From: Streptomyces griseosporeus
GTDB lineage: Bacteria; Actinomycetota; Actinomycetes; Streptomycetales; Streptomycetaceae
Reading direction: 5' to 3'
Assembly: GCF_014656055.1 (NCBI RefSeq)
Contig: NZ_BNBR01000002.1
Location: 33,664-97,663, forward strand
Length of the DNA: 64,000 nt
In this document: in pieces, positions 35,195-45,000 of the stretch
Layout of the letters: every line of letters starts with the position of its first letter
Position numbering within the stretch: the stretch's first letter is position 1
Translations under genes and position numbers: made by a program
The notes under the pieces: model-generated
The model's input: only the letters and a program-made list of their open reading frames with translations
Databases searched by the model: none
Told to the model about the DNA's origin: nothing

Positions 35195-38100
35195 TCAACG
35201 CGGTGTCAGGGGGCGGGAGGGTGCGGCGGCCCGGTCGCCGGTGCCGCCAAGGGCCTTGGCGACTGCTTCGCCGATGCGGGCGATCGGTTCGGGATCGGTC
35301 ATCTCGTAGTGACCGCAGGGCACGTGGTGGTCGTGGAGGGTTCCGTCGACATACGGCCGCCAGCTGTCGGCCTTGCCGGGCAGCACCGCCAGGTCCGCCG
35401 GGAACTCGGGGGACGGCTCCTCGGCGGCGCTGAAGAACAGCACGTCACCGCGGTAGACGCCGGGGGCGAACTGAGGCGCGAGACGCAGGTTGTTGCGCAT
35501 GACGGCGGCGATGGCGGCGGCCTCGGCGCGGGTGACGGGCACGCTCGCCGCTTCGGCGCGGACGCGGGTGTCGATGTGGTCCAGGACGGTCTCCACGGCC
35601 GCCCCGGTGTCGGCGGGCAGGCCGGCCACCCTCGACAGCAGGGCGGCCACCTGGCGTTCGGCGGCGTCGGGGTCGTAGGGGGTGCCGTGCGGCTGAGGTG
35701 CGTCGAGCAGGGCGAGGAGTTCGACGCGCTCGCCGTCGCGCTGGAGGGCGCAGGCCATGGCGTGGGCGACGAATCCGCCGTAGGACCAGCCCAGCAGCCG
35801 GTAGGGGCCGTGCGGCTGGACCTGCCGCACCACGTCGAGGTAGTGGGCGACCATGGCGGCGGCGTCCGGCGCGGGCGGCCGGGTGCCGTCGAGGCCGGCG
35901 GCCTGGATGCCGTAGACGGGCTGGTCGCCGCCGAGGTGGGGCAGCAGGCCGGTGTAGCGCCAGGAGACGCCGGCGCCGGGGTGTATGCAGAACAGGGGCG
36001 TGGCGGTGCCCTCGGTGCGCAGCGGCAGCAGCGGCGCGAGCGCGGTGGGGGCGGTCCCGGGTGCTGGGCCGTCCTGGTCGTCGGCGGACGTGAGGACGCC
36101 GGCCACGGTGGGCGCGGCCAGCAGGGCGGCCGCCGGGACGTCGAGGACACCGGCCTGGCGCAGGCGGCCGGCGAGCAGCACGGCGCGCATCGAGTCGCCC
36201 CCGAGGTCGAAGAAGTTGTCGTGCAGTCCGATGCCGTCGATGCCGAGGGTGTCCTCCCAGATCCGGGCGACCGCCCGTTCGCGGTCGGTGCGGGGCGCCA
36301 CGTGCTCGGTGGCCAGCCGGGGCCGCGGGGCGCGGCCGGGGGCGGGTGCCGCCGCGGCCGGCATGTCGTCGGCGGTGGGGTGGGGGCGGGTGCCGGGGGC
36401 GTCGATCCAGTGGCGGCGGCGTTCGAAGGCGTACGGGGGCAGCGGGACCCGCCGGGGCGTGCCCGGCACCGGGGGCAGGGCGCTGTCCACGCCCGCGCTC
36501 CACAGCCGTCCCAGCGCCTCGGCGAGGACGAAGCCGTCGGACGCCTCGGCCTTGGCGTGCCGCATGGTGGTCACCGTCACGGGTGCGGCGTCGGTGAGGC
36601 GGCCGGTGGCGAGCCTGGTGAGGGTGTCGCCTGGTCCGATCTCGACGAGGACGGGGTGCAGGCGGTCCCACAGGGCGGCGATGCCGTCGGCGAACCGCAC
36701 GGTGTGGCGGGTGTGGTCGAGCCAGTGCCGTACGGAGGTGGTTTGGGCGTCGGTGACCCAGGTGCCGGTGACGTTGGTGACGTACGGGATGCGCGGCGGG
36801 CGCAGGGTGACCTGGCGCAGGTGGGCCTCGTAGGCCGGCAGGACCGGGTCCAGGACGTGGGAGTGGGCGGCGACGGGGATGCGCAGGCGGCGGTACGGGA
36901 CGCCGCGGCGGGTCAGTTCCGCCTCGAAGCGCGTGACGGCGTCGAGGTGTCCGGCGACGGTGCAGGCGCCGGGGCCGTTGTCGGCGGCCAGGGACAGGTC
37001 GGCGTCGAGGAGCGGGCGGATCTCCTCGGCCGGGGCGGCGACGCCTACGGTGGCGCCGCCGGCGGAGCTGATGAGCCGGATGCGTTCGGTGACCAGGGGC
37101 AGCATGTCGGCCAGATCGATGACGCCGGCCAGGCAGGCGGCCGTGTACTCGCCGAGGGAGTGGCCGATCAGCGCGTCGGGGCGCACGCCCGATGCGATGA
37201 GCGTGCGGGCGAGGGCGTATTCGGTGACGACGAGCCCGAGGAACGCGGCGGTGTCGTCGGGGTGCCGCTCCTCGAAGAGGGCGGTGCGCACATCGGTGCC
37301 GAGGACGGGCCGCAGGATGCGGGCGCACTCGTCGACGGTGTCGCGGTAGACGGTCTGGTCGCGGTACAGCTGTGCGCCCATGCCGGGGTACTGGGTGCCG
37401 CCGCCGGGCAGCAGGAACGCCACGCGGGCCGGGTTGTCGGAGAGCGGCGGGGTGGCGGGGGCGGTCGAGCGCAGCGCGGCGAGGGCTTCCTCGCGGGTGG
37501 CAGCGGTGACGGTGAGGCGGTGGCGCAGCGCGGGCCGGTCGGTGCGCAGGGAGTGCGCGACGTCGTCCAGGCGCAGGTCCGGGCGGCGTTCGAGGTGCCG
37601 GGCGAGGGCCTCGGCCTGGCCGCGCAGGGCGCCTGTGGTGCGCGCGGACAGCGGCAGCACCAGGCGGCGGCCGTCCTCGGGCGGGCGGGGCGCGTCGGGG
37701 GTGACGGGCGGGGCCTCCTCCAGGACGATGTGGGCGTTGGTGCCGCCGATGCCGAAGGCGCTGACGGCGGCCCGGCGGGGATGGTCGACCGCGGGCCAGT
37801 CCTCCAGCGTGGTGGGCACGCGGAAGGGGCTCGCGGCGAAGTCGATGAGCGGGTTGGGCCGGTCGAAGTGCAGGCTCGGCGGGATCTGCCGGTGTTCCAG
37901 GGCGAGGACGGCCTTGATGAGTCCGGCGATGCCGGCGGCGGCTCCGAGGTGGCCGATGTTGGTCTTGACCGACCCGAGGGCGCAGTAGCCGGTGCGCCGG
38001 GTGCTGTGCCGGAACGCCTCGGTGAGGGCGGACACCTCGATCGGGTCGCCGAGCTTGGTGGCGGTGCCGTGCGCCTCGACAAGGCCGATGGTGCCGGCGT

Positions 38101-39097
38101 CGACCTCGGCCTGGGCCTGCGCGGCGAGGATCACCTCGGTCTGCCCGGCGGCGCTGGGCGCGCTGAAGCCGACCTTGCGGCGGCCGTCGTTGTTGACGGC
38201 GCTGCCGCGGATGACGGCGCGGATGCGGTCGCCGTCGGCGAGGGCGTCCTCCAGGCGTTTGAGGACCACGGCGCCGACGCCGTCGCCGGAGGTGGTGCCG
38301 GCGGCGTCGGCGGCGAAGGCACGGCAGTGGCCGTCGGGCGAGAACGGGCCGTCGGGTACGGGGCGGTAGCCGAGCGCGGCCGAGGGGTTGAGGGAGACGG
38401 CGGCGGCGAGCGCGGTGTCGCAGCGGTGGTCCAGCAGATCCTGGCAGGCGGTGTGCACGGCGACCAGTGCGGTCGAGCAGGCCGTCTGGAGGGACACGCT
38501 CGGTCCGGTCAGGCCGAGTTCGTAGGAGAGGCGGGTGGCGAGGGTGCCGAGGGAGTTGGCGGTGGCTGCGTGGACCAGTTCCACCGAGCCGGGCTGCCCG
38601 GCGAAGCGCGGGTACACGTGGGCCGGGTAGTACCGGCTGTCGCCGGCACCCGCGTACACGCCGAACGCCTCGCCCGTGCGTTCGCCGCCGAGGCAGCCGG
38701 CGTCCTCCAGGGCGTGGTAGGCCGTTTCCAGCAGCAGCCGCTGCTGCGGGTCGACGACGGCGGCCTCGGCGGGGCTGTAGCCGAAGAAGCCGGAGTCGAA
38801 GCGGTCGATGCCCTCGACGGCCGACACCATGCGGATCAGCGTCGGGTCGTCCAGGTCGCCCGGGTCGCCGCCCGCGGCGAGGAACTCCTCGTCGGTGACG
38901 GGCCGGATCGCCTCCCGCCCGGCCGCGAGGTTCTCCCAGAAGGCGTCGACGTCGTCGGCGCCGGGGAAACGGGCCGCCATGCCGATGACGGCGACGGCGG
39001 GGACGTCAGGGGCGCTGGGGAACTCCTCGTCGTGGGATGCGCTGGTGTCGTGCACGGCCTGTGCCTCGTCCTCTCCCGGCTCGGTGGTGTCAGGCAC
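35195..39097 (-). CDS. antD: type I PKS module KS-AT-ACP-TE
   Basis: A single-module PKS of 1300 residues. KS about 35-450 (active Cys near 207, TACSTAL; histidines in EAHGTATKLGD and NIGHLGAAAG). AT about 535-830 with GHSLGEY near 645. ACP about 930-1000 (DLGGDSMRAV). Thioesterase about 1040-1290 with GWSYGG near 1104 and its histidine in CGHYEM. It adds one alkylmalonyl unit to the AntC-bound chain and the TE closes the nine-membered dilactone. No ketoreductase is present, so C-8 leaves as a ketone for AntM. The AT specificity region reads AHSH, neither the malonyl HAFH nor the methylmalonyl YASH type. GTG 39097 overlaps the antC stop. Confidence 0.95.
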   Translation of the reverse strand: MPDTTEPGEDEAQAVHDTSASHDEEFPSAPDVPAVAVIGMAARFPGADDVDAFWENLAAGREAIRPVTDEEFLAAGGDPGDLDDPTLIRMVSAVEGIDRFDSGFFGYSPAEAAVVDPQQRLLLETAYHALEDAGCLGGERTGEAFGVYAGAGDSRYYPAHVYPRFAGQPGSVELVHAATANSLGTLATRLSYELGLTGPSVSLQTACSTALVAVHTACQDLLDHRCDTALAAAVSLNPSAALGYRPVPDGPFSPDGHCRAFAADAAGTTSGDGVGAVVLKRLEDALADGDRIRAVIRGSAVNNDGRRKVGFSAPSAAGQTEVILAAQAQAEVDAGTIGLVEAHGTATKLGDPIEVSALTEAFRHSTRRTGYCALGSVKTNIGHLGAAAGIAGLIKAVLALEHRQIPPSLHFDRPNPLIDFAASPFRVPTTLEDWPAVDHPRRAAVSAFGIGGTNAHIVLEEAPPVTPDAPRPPEDGRRLVLPLSARTTGALRGQAEALARHLERRPDLRLDDVAHSLRTDRPALRHRLTVTAATREEALAALRSTAPATPPLSDNPARVAFLLPGGGTQYPGMGAQLYRDQTVYRDTVDECARILRPVLGTDVRTALFEERHPDDTAAFLGLVVTEYALARTLIASGVRPDALIGHSLGEYTAACLAGVIDLADMLPLVTERIRLISSAGGATVGVAAPAEEIRPLLDADLSLAADNGPGACTVAGHLDAVTRFEAELTRRGVPYRRLRIPVAAHSHVLDPVLPAYEAHLRQVTLRPPRIPYVTNVTGTWVTDAQTTSVRHWLDHTRHTVRFADGIAALWDRLHPVLVEIGPGDTLTRLATGRLTDAAPVTVTTMRHAKAEASDGFVLAEALGRLWSAGVDSALPPVPGTPRRVPLPPYAFERRRHWIDAPGTRPHPTADDMPAAAAPAPGRAPRPRLATEHVAPRTDRERAVARIWEDTLGIDGIGLHDNFFDLGGDSMRAVLLAGRLRQAGVLDVPAAALLAAPTVAGVLTSADDQDGPAPGTAPTALAPLLPLRTEGTATPLFCIHPGAGVSWRYTGLLPHLGGDQPVYGIQAAGLDGTRPPAPDAAAMVAHYLDVVRQVQPHGPYRLLGWSYGGFVAHAMACALQRDGERVELLALLDAPQPHGTPYDPDAAERQVAALLSRVAGLPADTGAAVETVLDHIDTRVRAEAASVPVTRAEAAAIAAVMRNNLRLAPQFAPGVYRGDVLFFSAAEEPSPEFPADLAVLPGKADSWRPYVDGTLHDHHVPCGHYEMTDPEPIARIGEAVAKALGGTGDRAAAPSRPLTPR

Positions 39098-42000
39098 GGC
39101 CCCGGTCCTTGCCGTGCCGTGCGGTGCGGCGGGCGCGGGCGGCGCGCTGCCGCCGCGCCTGCTCCTTGGCGCGGTCCAGGCCGCCGGCCTCCTGCCGCGG
39201 AGGCTGTCCGTCGCCCGCAGGGGCGCCGGCCCCCGTGACCGACAGATGGCGGGCCAGGTCCCGGACGGTGGGGTGGGCGAACAGGTCGACCACCGACAGC
39301 TCGGTGCCGAAGGCGCTGTTGACGGCGGTCTGGGCGGTGACCAGGAGCAGCGAGTTGCCGCCCAGGTCGAAGAAGTTCTCGTCCCGGCCCACCCGGTCGC
39401 GGCCCAGTACGGCGCACCACAGCTCGGCGAGCCGGCCCTCCAGCCGTCGCAGCTCCTCCCCCGCACCCGCCCGCGCCTCGTCCGGGCGGGCCGAGGCGCC
39501 CGCCGAGCGCAGCGTCCACGCCTCGCCGGGCAGCCCGGCCGCACGGATGCCGTCGGCCGCGGCTCGGTACAGGGCGCCCAGGTCGGTGCCGTCCTCCAGG
39601 CCGACTCGGGCGACCAGGCGACGCGTCTGGCGCACGGGGGCGACGACGTGGCTGCGGACCCAGGGGGCGGTGCGGTCGGCGCCGATCAGCAGGTGCGGTT
39701 CGTCCAGGGTGCGCGCCAGGTCGAAGGAGCGCAGCGCCGCGGGCACGTCGAGCAGCCGGTAGCCGCGGGCCTCGGTGAGCGCGGTCAGCCGGTAGCCCCG
39801 GCTCATGCCGCGCTCGCGCCACATGCTCCACGCCATCGACTGGGCGGGCAGGCCGAGGCTGCGCCGGTACAGGGCGAGCGCGTCCAGGTAGGCGTTGGCG
39901 GCGGCGTAGGCGGCGTTCATCGCGCCGCCGAACCAGCCGTTCACCGAGGAGAAGGTGATGAAGGAGGTGACCGGGTGGTCGGCGGTGAGCTGGTGCAGCG
40001 TCCACGCGCCGCGCGTCTTCGCCGCGAGGGCCCGGTGCCAGGTGGCGGCGTCGAGTTCGCCCACGGGGCGTTCGGCGAGCGTGCCGGCCAGGTGCAGCAC
40101 CGACGCCAGGGGGACGCCCCACGCCTCGCCTGCGGCCTCCACCGCGGACCTCACCTGGTGTTCGTCGGTGACGTCGGCGCGGGCGTACCGGACCTCGCCC
40201 AGCTCCCGCAGGCGGGGCAGGGCGTGCGCCTCGGCCTCCGGGGTGCGGCCGATGATCAGCAGCCGGGTGCCGTCGGTGCGCAGCAGGTGGGCGGCGATCT
40301 CGGTGCCGACTCCGCCGAGGCCGCCGGTGAGGAGGGTGAAGCCGTCGTGCGCGGGCGGCTCGGCGCGGCGCGGGGTGTCGGGCAGGGCGGCCAGGCGGCG
40401 TACGTAGCGGTGCCCGTCGCGGTACGCCACCTCCGCGCCGTCCGGGGTGACCGTCGCCTCGGCCGCCAGCACGGCCGGCAGGTCCAAGCCGTCGCCGTCG
40501 CCGTCGGGGAAGTCGAGGTGGGTGCCTCGTATCCAGCCGAACTCCTCGGTGAGCGACTTGAGCAGCGCGCCCGCCGGGGCGTGGGCCGGGGACGGACGGT
40601 CGCCGGGGCGTACGGCCTGGGCGCCCGCCGTCACGTACACGAGGTCGACGGAGCGCTGCCGGCCGGGCCGGGCGGCGAGGGCGCGGGCGAGGGCGAGCAG
40701 GTCCTCGGCGCCGGTGGTGTCCTGCGGTGCCGTCTCCCGCGAAGGGGTGCCGGGCACCCCGTCGAGGTGGAGGACGGCGTCGACCGGCCGCCGGTCCTCC
40801 TCCAGCCGCCGCAGCAGCTCGGCGTAGTCGGTTTCCTCGGCGGGCCGTACGCGGTGGTGCGCGGCGTCGATACGGGCGTACGCCGTGCCCTCCTCGACCA
40901 CCGTGCACAGGCCGCCGGCCAACCGCAGGACGTCGGCGATCCGCTCTGCGAGATCCCGGATCCGGGGGTCGCCGCCGGCGAGGAGGAGGGTGTGCCGGAC
41001 TGCCGGTGCCGGCCGGGCGGCGGGGCGTTCCGTCCGCTGCCACACCGGCCGCAGGAACCAGTCGGGGACGGTCGCGGCGGTTCCCAGCAGCAGCTGGGTG
41101 CGGCGGACCTCGTCGTCGAAGGCGCCCGCCTCGAAGCTCTTGCGGAGCCTGGTGCGCTGGATCTTGCCGATCTCGGTCTTGGGGACGGCGTCCCGCTCGA
41201 CCGGGATGAGGAACGCGGGGCTGACGCCGATCTCCCGGGTGACCTTTCCGGAGATCTCCCGCAGAGCGCCGGGGGTGACGTCCGAGGCGAGGTGGAAGAA
41301 GAGCGCGAGTTCGTCGGTGGGCGACGACGGAGCGGAGCGCACCGCGACGGCGGCGGTGAAACTGCGCTCCACGTACGGCAGTTCCTCGACGCACGCCTCG
41401 ATCTCGTGGCTGTAGTGGTTGACGCCGTTGACGATGATGACGTCCTTGGCGCGGCCGGTGATGTACAGCTCGCCGTCGCGCAGGTACGCCAGGTCGCCGG
41501 TGTCGAACCAGCCGTCGCCGGTGAACGCCTCCCCGTTGGCGCCCGGGTTGTCGTGGTAGCCGCCGGTCACCGAGGTGCCGCGGACCTGGAACCGGCCCGC
41601 CTCGCCCTCGGTGAGGAGCGTGCCCCGCTCGTCGACGATCCGCATGGCGAAGCCGGGGTAGGGCAGGCCGCAGCTGACGAACGTGCCCTCGTCGGGGGCG
41701 GGTTCGGCGGGCAGGACGGCGTCGGTGACCACGGAGCAGGTCTCGGACATGCCCCAGCCGGGGTGCATGACGTCCTGCGGCAGGCCGAACGGCTTCAGCG
41801 CGTGCAGGAACCGGCGGGCGGCCGAGGCGACGACGACCTCGCCGGCGTTCATCACCAGCCGCATCGGCGACAGGTCCCAGGCACGGTCCGTGAAGCGGTG
41901 GGACTGCTCGGCGAGGAGCCCGAAGGCGAAGTTGGGCGCCCAGGTGACGGTGACCCGGTGCCGGTCGGCGAGGTCCATCCAGCGCAGCGGGTCCTGGAGG

Positions 42001-45000
42001 ACGTAGGAGGTGGGGGCGTGGATCTGGCGGCAGCCCAGGTACACGTCCCGCAGGTGGAACATCACCACGCCGGTGACGTGGTCCAGGGGGATCCAGTTGA
42101 GGGAGACGTCGTCCGCGCCGAGCCCGTTGATCTGCTCGGTGGCGGCGGACCGGGTCAGGACGTTGCGGTGGGTGAGGCGCACCGCCTTGGGCAGGCCGGT
42201 GCTGCCGGACGTCATCAGCATGAGCATCAGATCGTCCGGTGCCGCGGGGTACCAGTCGTGGTCCTCGGGCGCCTCGCGCAGCGCGTCGGCCGTGGTGAGC
42301 CGCAGGCCGGACCAGTCCTGGCGGGCGGCGACCGCGCGCAGCCCGGCCTCACGGTCGGCGGAGCACACGATCCAGGGCCGGCCGAGCATCCGCCAGATGC
42401 CCTCCAGCTTGGTCAGGGCCGCCGACGGGCTGTCGTAGGAGGTGGGGACGGTCAGCGGGACGGCGACGAAGCCGCCGAGGACGCATCCCCACAGTACGGC
42501 GAGGAAGTCCTCGGTGGCGTCACACTGGAGGACAACCTGGTCGCCGGGGCGCAGACCGGCCCGCCGCAGACCGGCGAGCACGCGGGACGCCTCGGGGATC
42601 AGGGAGGCGTAGCTCCGCCGGTGTTCGCTGCCGTCGGCGTGGACGTGGACGATGCCGCCCCGGTCCTGGGCGGCGGCGCGACGCAGGGCGTCGGCCCAGC
42701 CCGGCACGGACGGTTCGGTGAGGGCGGGGCCCTCGCTGAGGGCCGGGACGGCGCGCGCGTCGCCGGTGCCGCGGGGGGCGGGGGCGGGGTGCGGGGTGCG
42801 GTCGGGCAGGCCGGTGTGTCGGCGGTCCAGTTCCTCGGGGGTGTGCTCCACCGTCACGTCGGCCGAGGTGACGCCCGGGATCCGGGTCAGCCGCTGCCGC
42901 CAGGTGTCGGCCGCGGTGCGGTCGACGGCGGGCAGGGGGTACAGCGCTTCGGTGTCGACGGTGCCGTCCTCGGCGCGGGGCAGCGCGTTGACCGCTGTGA
43001 CGCGGGCGGTGGGGTGACCCGCGCGGTGCAGCTGTTCCTCGACGCGTTCGGCGGCGTCCGCCCGCCCGGGCACCGCGTACAGGCGCGGCGGGGCGCCGTC
43101 GGTGCCGGGCAGGGCGCGGGCGTCGCGGATGCCGGGCACGGACAGCGCCGCGTCCTCCAGCTCGGCGGGGTCGGCCGCGGCCGGGGCGGGGGTCCGCTCG
43201 GGCAGCGCGGGCAGGGCGCCCAGACGGGTGGCGGGCTCGGCGCCCACGGTGCGCAGGACGTCGTGCAGGGCGCGGGCGAACGCCTCGGCGGTGCCGCTCT
43301 CGTACAGGTCGGTGGCGTACTCCACGTGCAGCGTGAGGCCGTCGGGGATGCCGTCGGGGGTGTGGTGTTCCAGGACGTCCACGAAGAGGTCGAACTTGGC
43401 GGTGCCGGTGGCGGTGGGCCGCAACCGGGCCCGTGTGCCGTCCAGCCGGAGGACGGCGGGTTCGTTGTTCTGCAGGGCCAGCATCACCTGGAACAGGGGG
43501 TGCCGGCCGGGTGTGCGGGGCGGGTTGAGGTCGTCGACCAGCCGGTCGTAGGGCAGGTCCTGGTGGTCCAGGGCGGCCAGGTCGGCGGTGCGCAGCCGGG
43601 CGAGGAGGTCGCGGAAGGCGGGGTCGCCGGAGGTGTCGGCGCGCAGCACCAAGGTGTTGGTGAGGAGGCCGATCAGCGGGTCGAGGGCGGGTTCGGTGCG
43701 GCCGGCGACGGGGGTGCCGAGGACGATGTCCTCACCGGCGCCGCAGCGGGTGAGCAGGGCGCTGACGGCGGCGTGCAGCACCATGAAGAGGCTGGCACCC
43801 TCGCGGTCGGCCAGGCGCAGCAGGGCGTGGTGCAGGCCCGCGTCGACGGTGGTCTCGACGTGCGCGCCGCCGCCGCGCGGTGTGGCGGGGCGCGGCCGGT
43901 CGCCGGGCAGGGTGCACTCCTCGGGCAGGCCGTCCAGCGCGGCGCGCCAGTGGGCGGTGAGCCGCTCCAGCCGGCCCGGCCCGTCCGGTCCGGGGGCGAG
44001 CAGGGCGCGCTGCCACAGCGCGTAGTCGGCGTACTGCGCGGGCAGTGGCGTCCAGTCGGGTGCCCGGCCGGCGCGGCGGGCGGCGTAGGCGGTGCTCAGG
44101 TCCTCGGCGAAGGGGCGCAGCGACCACCCGTCGGCGGCGCTGTGGTGCAGGACGAACAGCAGGGTGGAGTCCAGCAGCCAGACGGCGAGGGGGCTTTCGG
44201 CCGTGAGGTCGAAGCGGTGGCGCAGCGCGGCGGCGACGTGGGCGGCGGTCTCCGCGGCGGGGCAGTCGACGTGCCGCAGGGCGGGGCGCAGCCCACCCGG
44301 CGGCAGGATGCGCTGGTGGGGCACGCCGTCGTGTTCGGCGATGACCGTCCGCAGGATCTCGTGCCGGTCGGCGAGGTCACCGAGGGCCGCCCGCAGCGCG
44401 TCGGCGTCGATCGCGGTGTCGAGCGGAACGAGGAGCGGGATGTTGTAGGTGGCGGCTCCGTCGTCGAGCCGGTTGAGGAACCACATGCGTTCCTGGGCGT
44501 ACGACAGCGGCACCCGGGCCGGGCGCGGGGTGGTCCCGAGGGCCGGGCGGGGCAGGGCGCCGTGAGCCGGTGCGTCGAGCCGCCGGGCGAGGGCGGCGGG
44601 GGTGGGGGTCTCGAACAGGGCGGTGATGGGGATCTCGGTGCCGGTCGTGTGGCGCAGGCGGGCGAGCAGACGGGTGGCGAGCAGGGAGTCACCGCCGAGG
44701 TCGAAGAAGCTGACGTCGGTGCCCACAGTCCCCGGTGGCAGCTTCAGCACCTCTTCGAACAGGTGGCACACCTGGGTCTGCTGCGGGGTCCGGGGCGGGG
44801 TGCCGGACGCGGCGGCGGTGAAGTCGGGGGCGGGCAGCGCCTGGACGTCGAGCTTGCCGTTCGCCGTCAGCGGCAGCGTGTCCACCGGGACGCAGGCGGC
44901 CGGGACCATGTGCTCGGGCAGGTGCGCGGCGGCATGGGCGCGCAGCTCGGCGGGGCTCGGCGAGGTGTCGCCGCGGGGGACGGTGTAGGCGACGAGGTGC

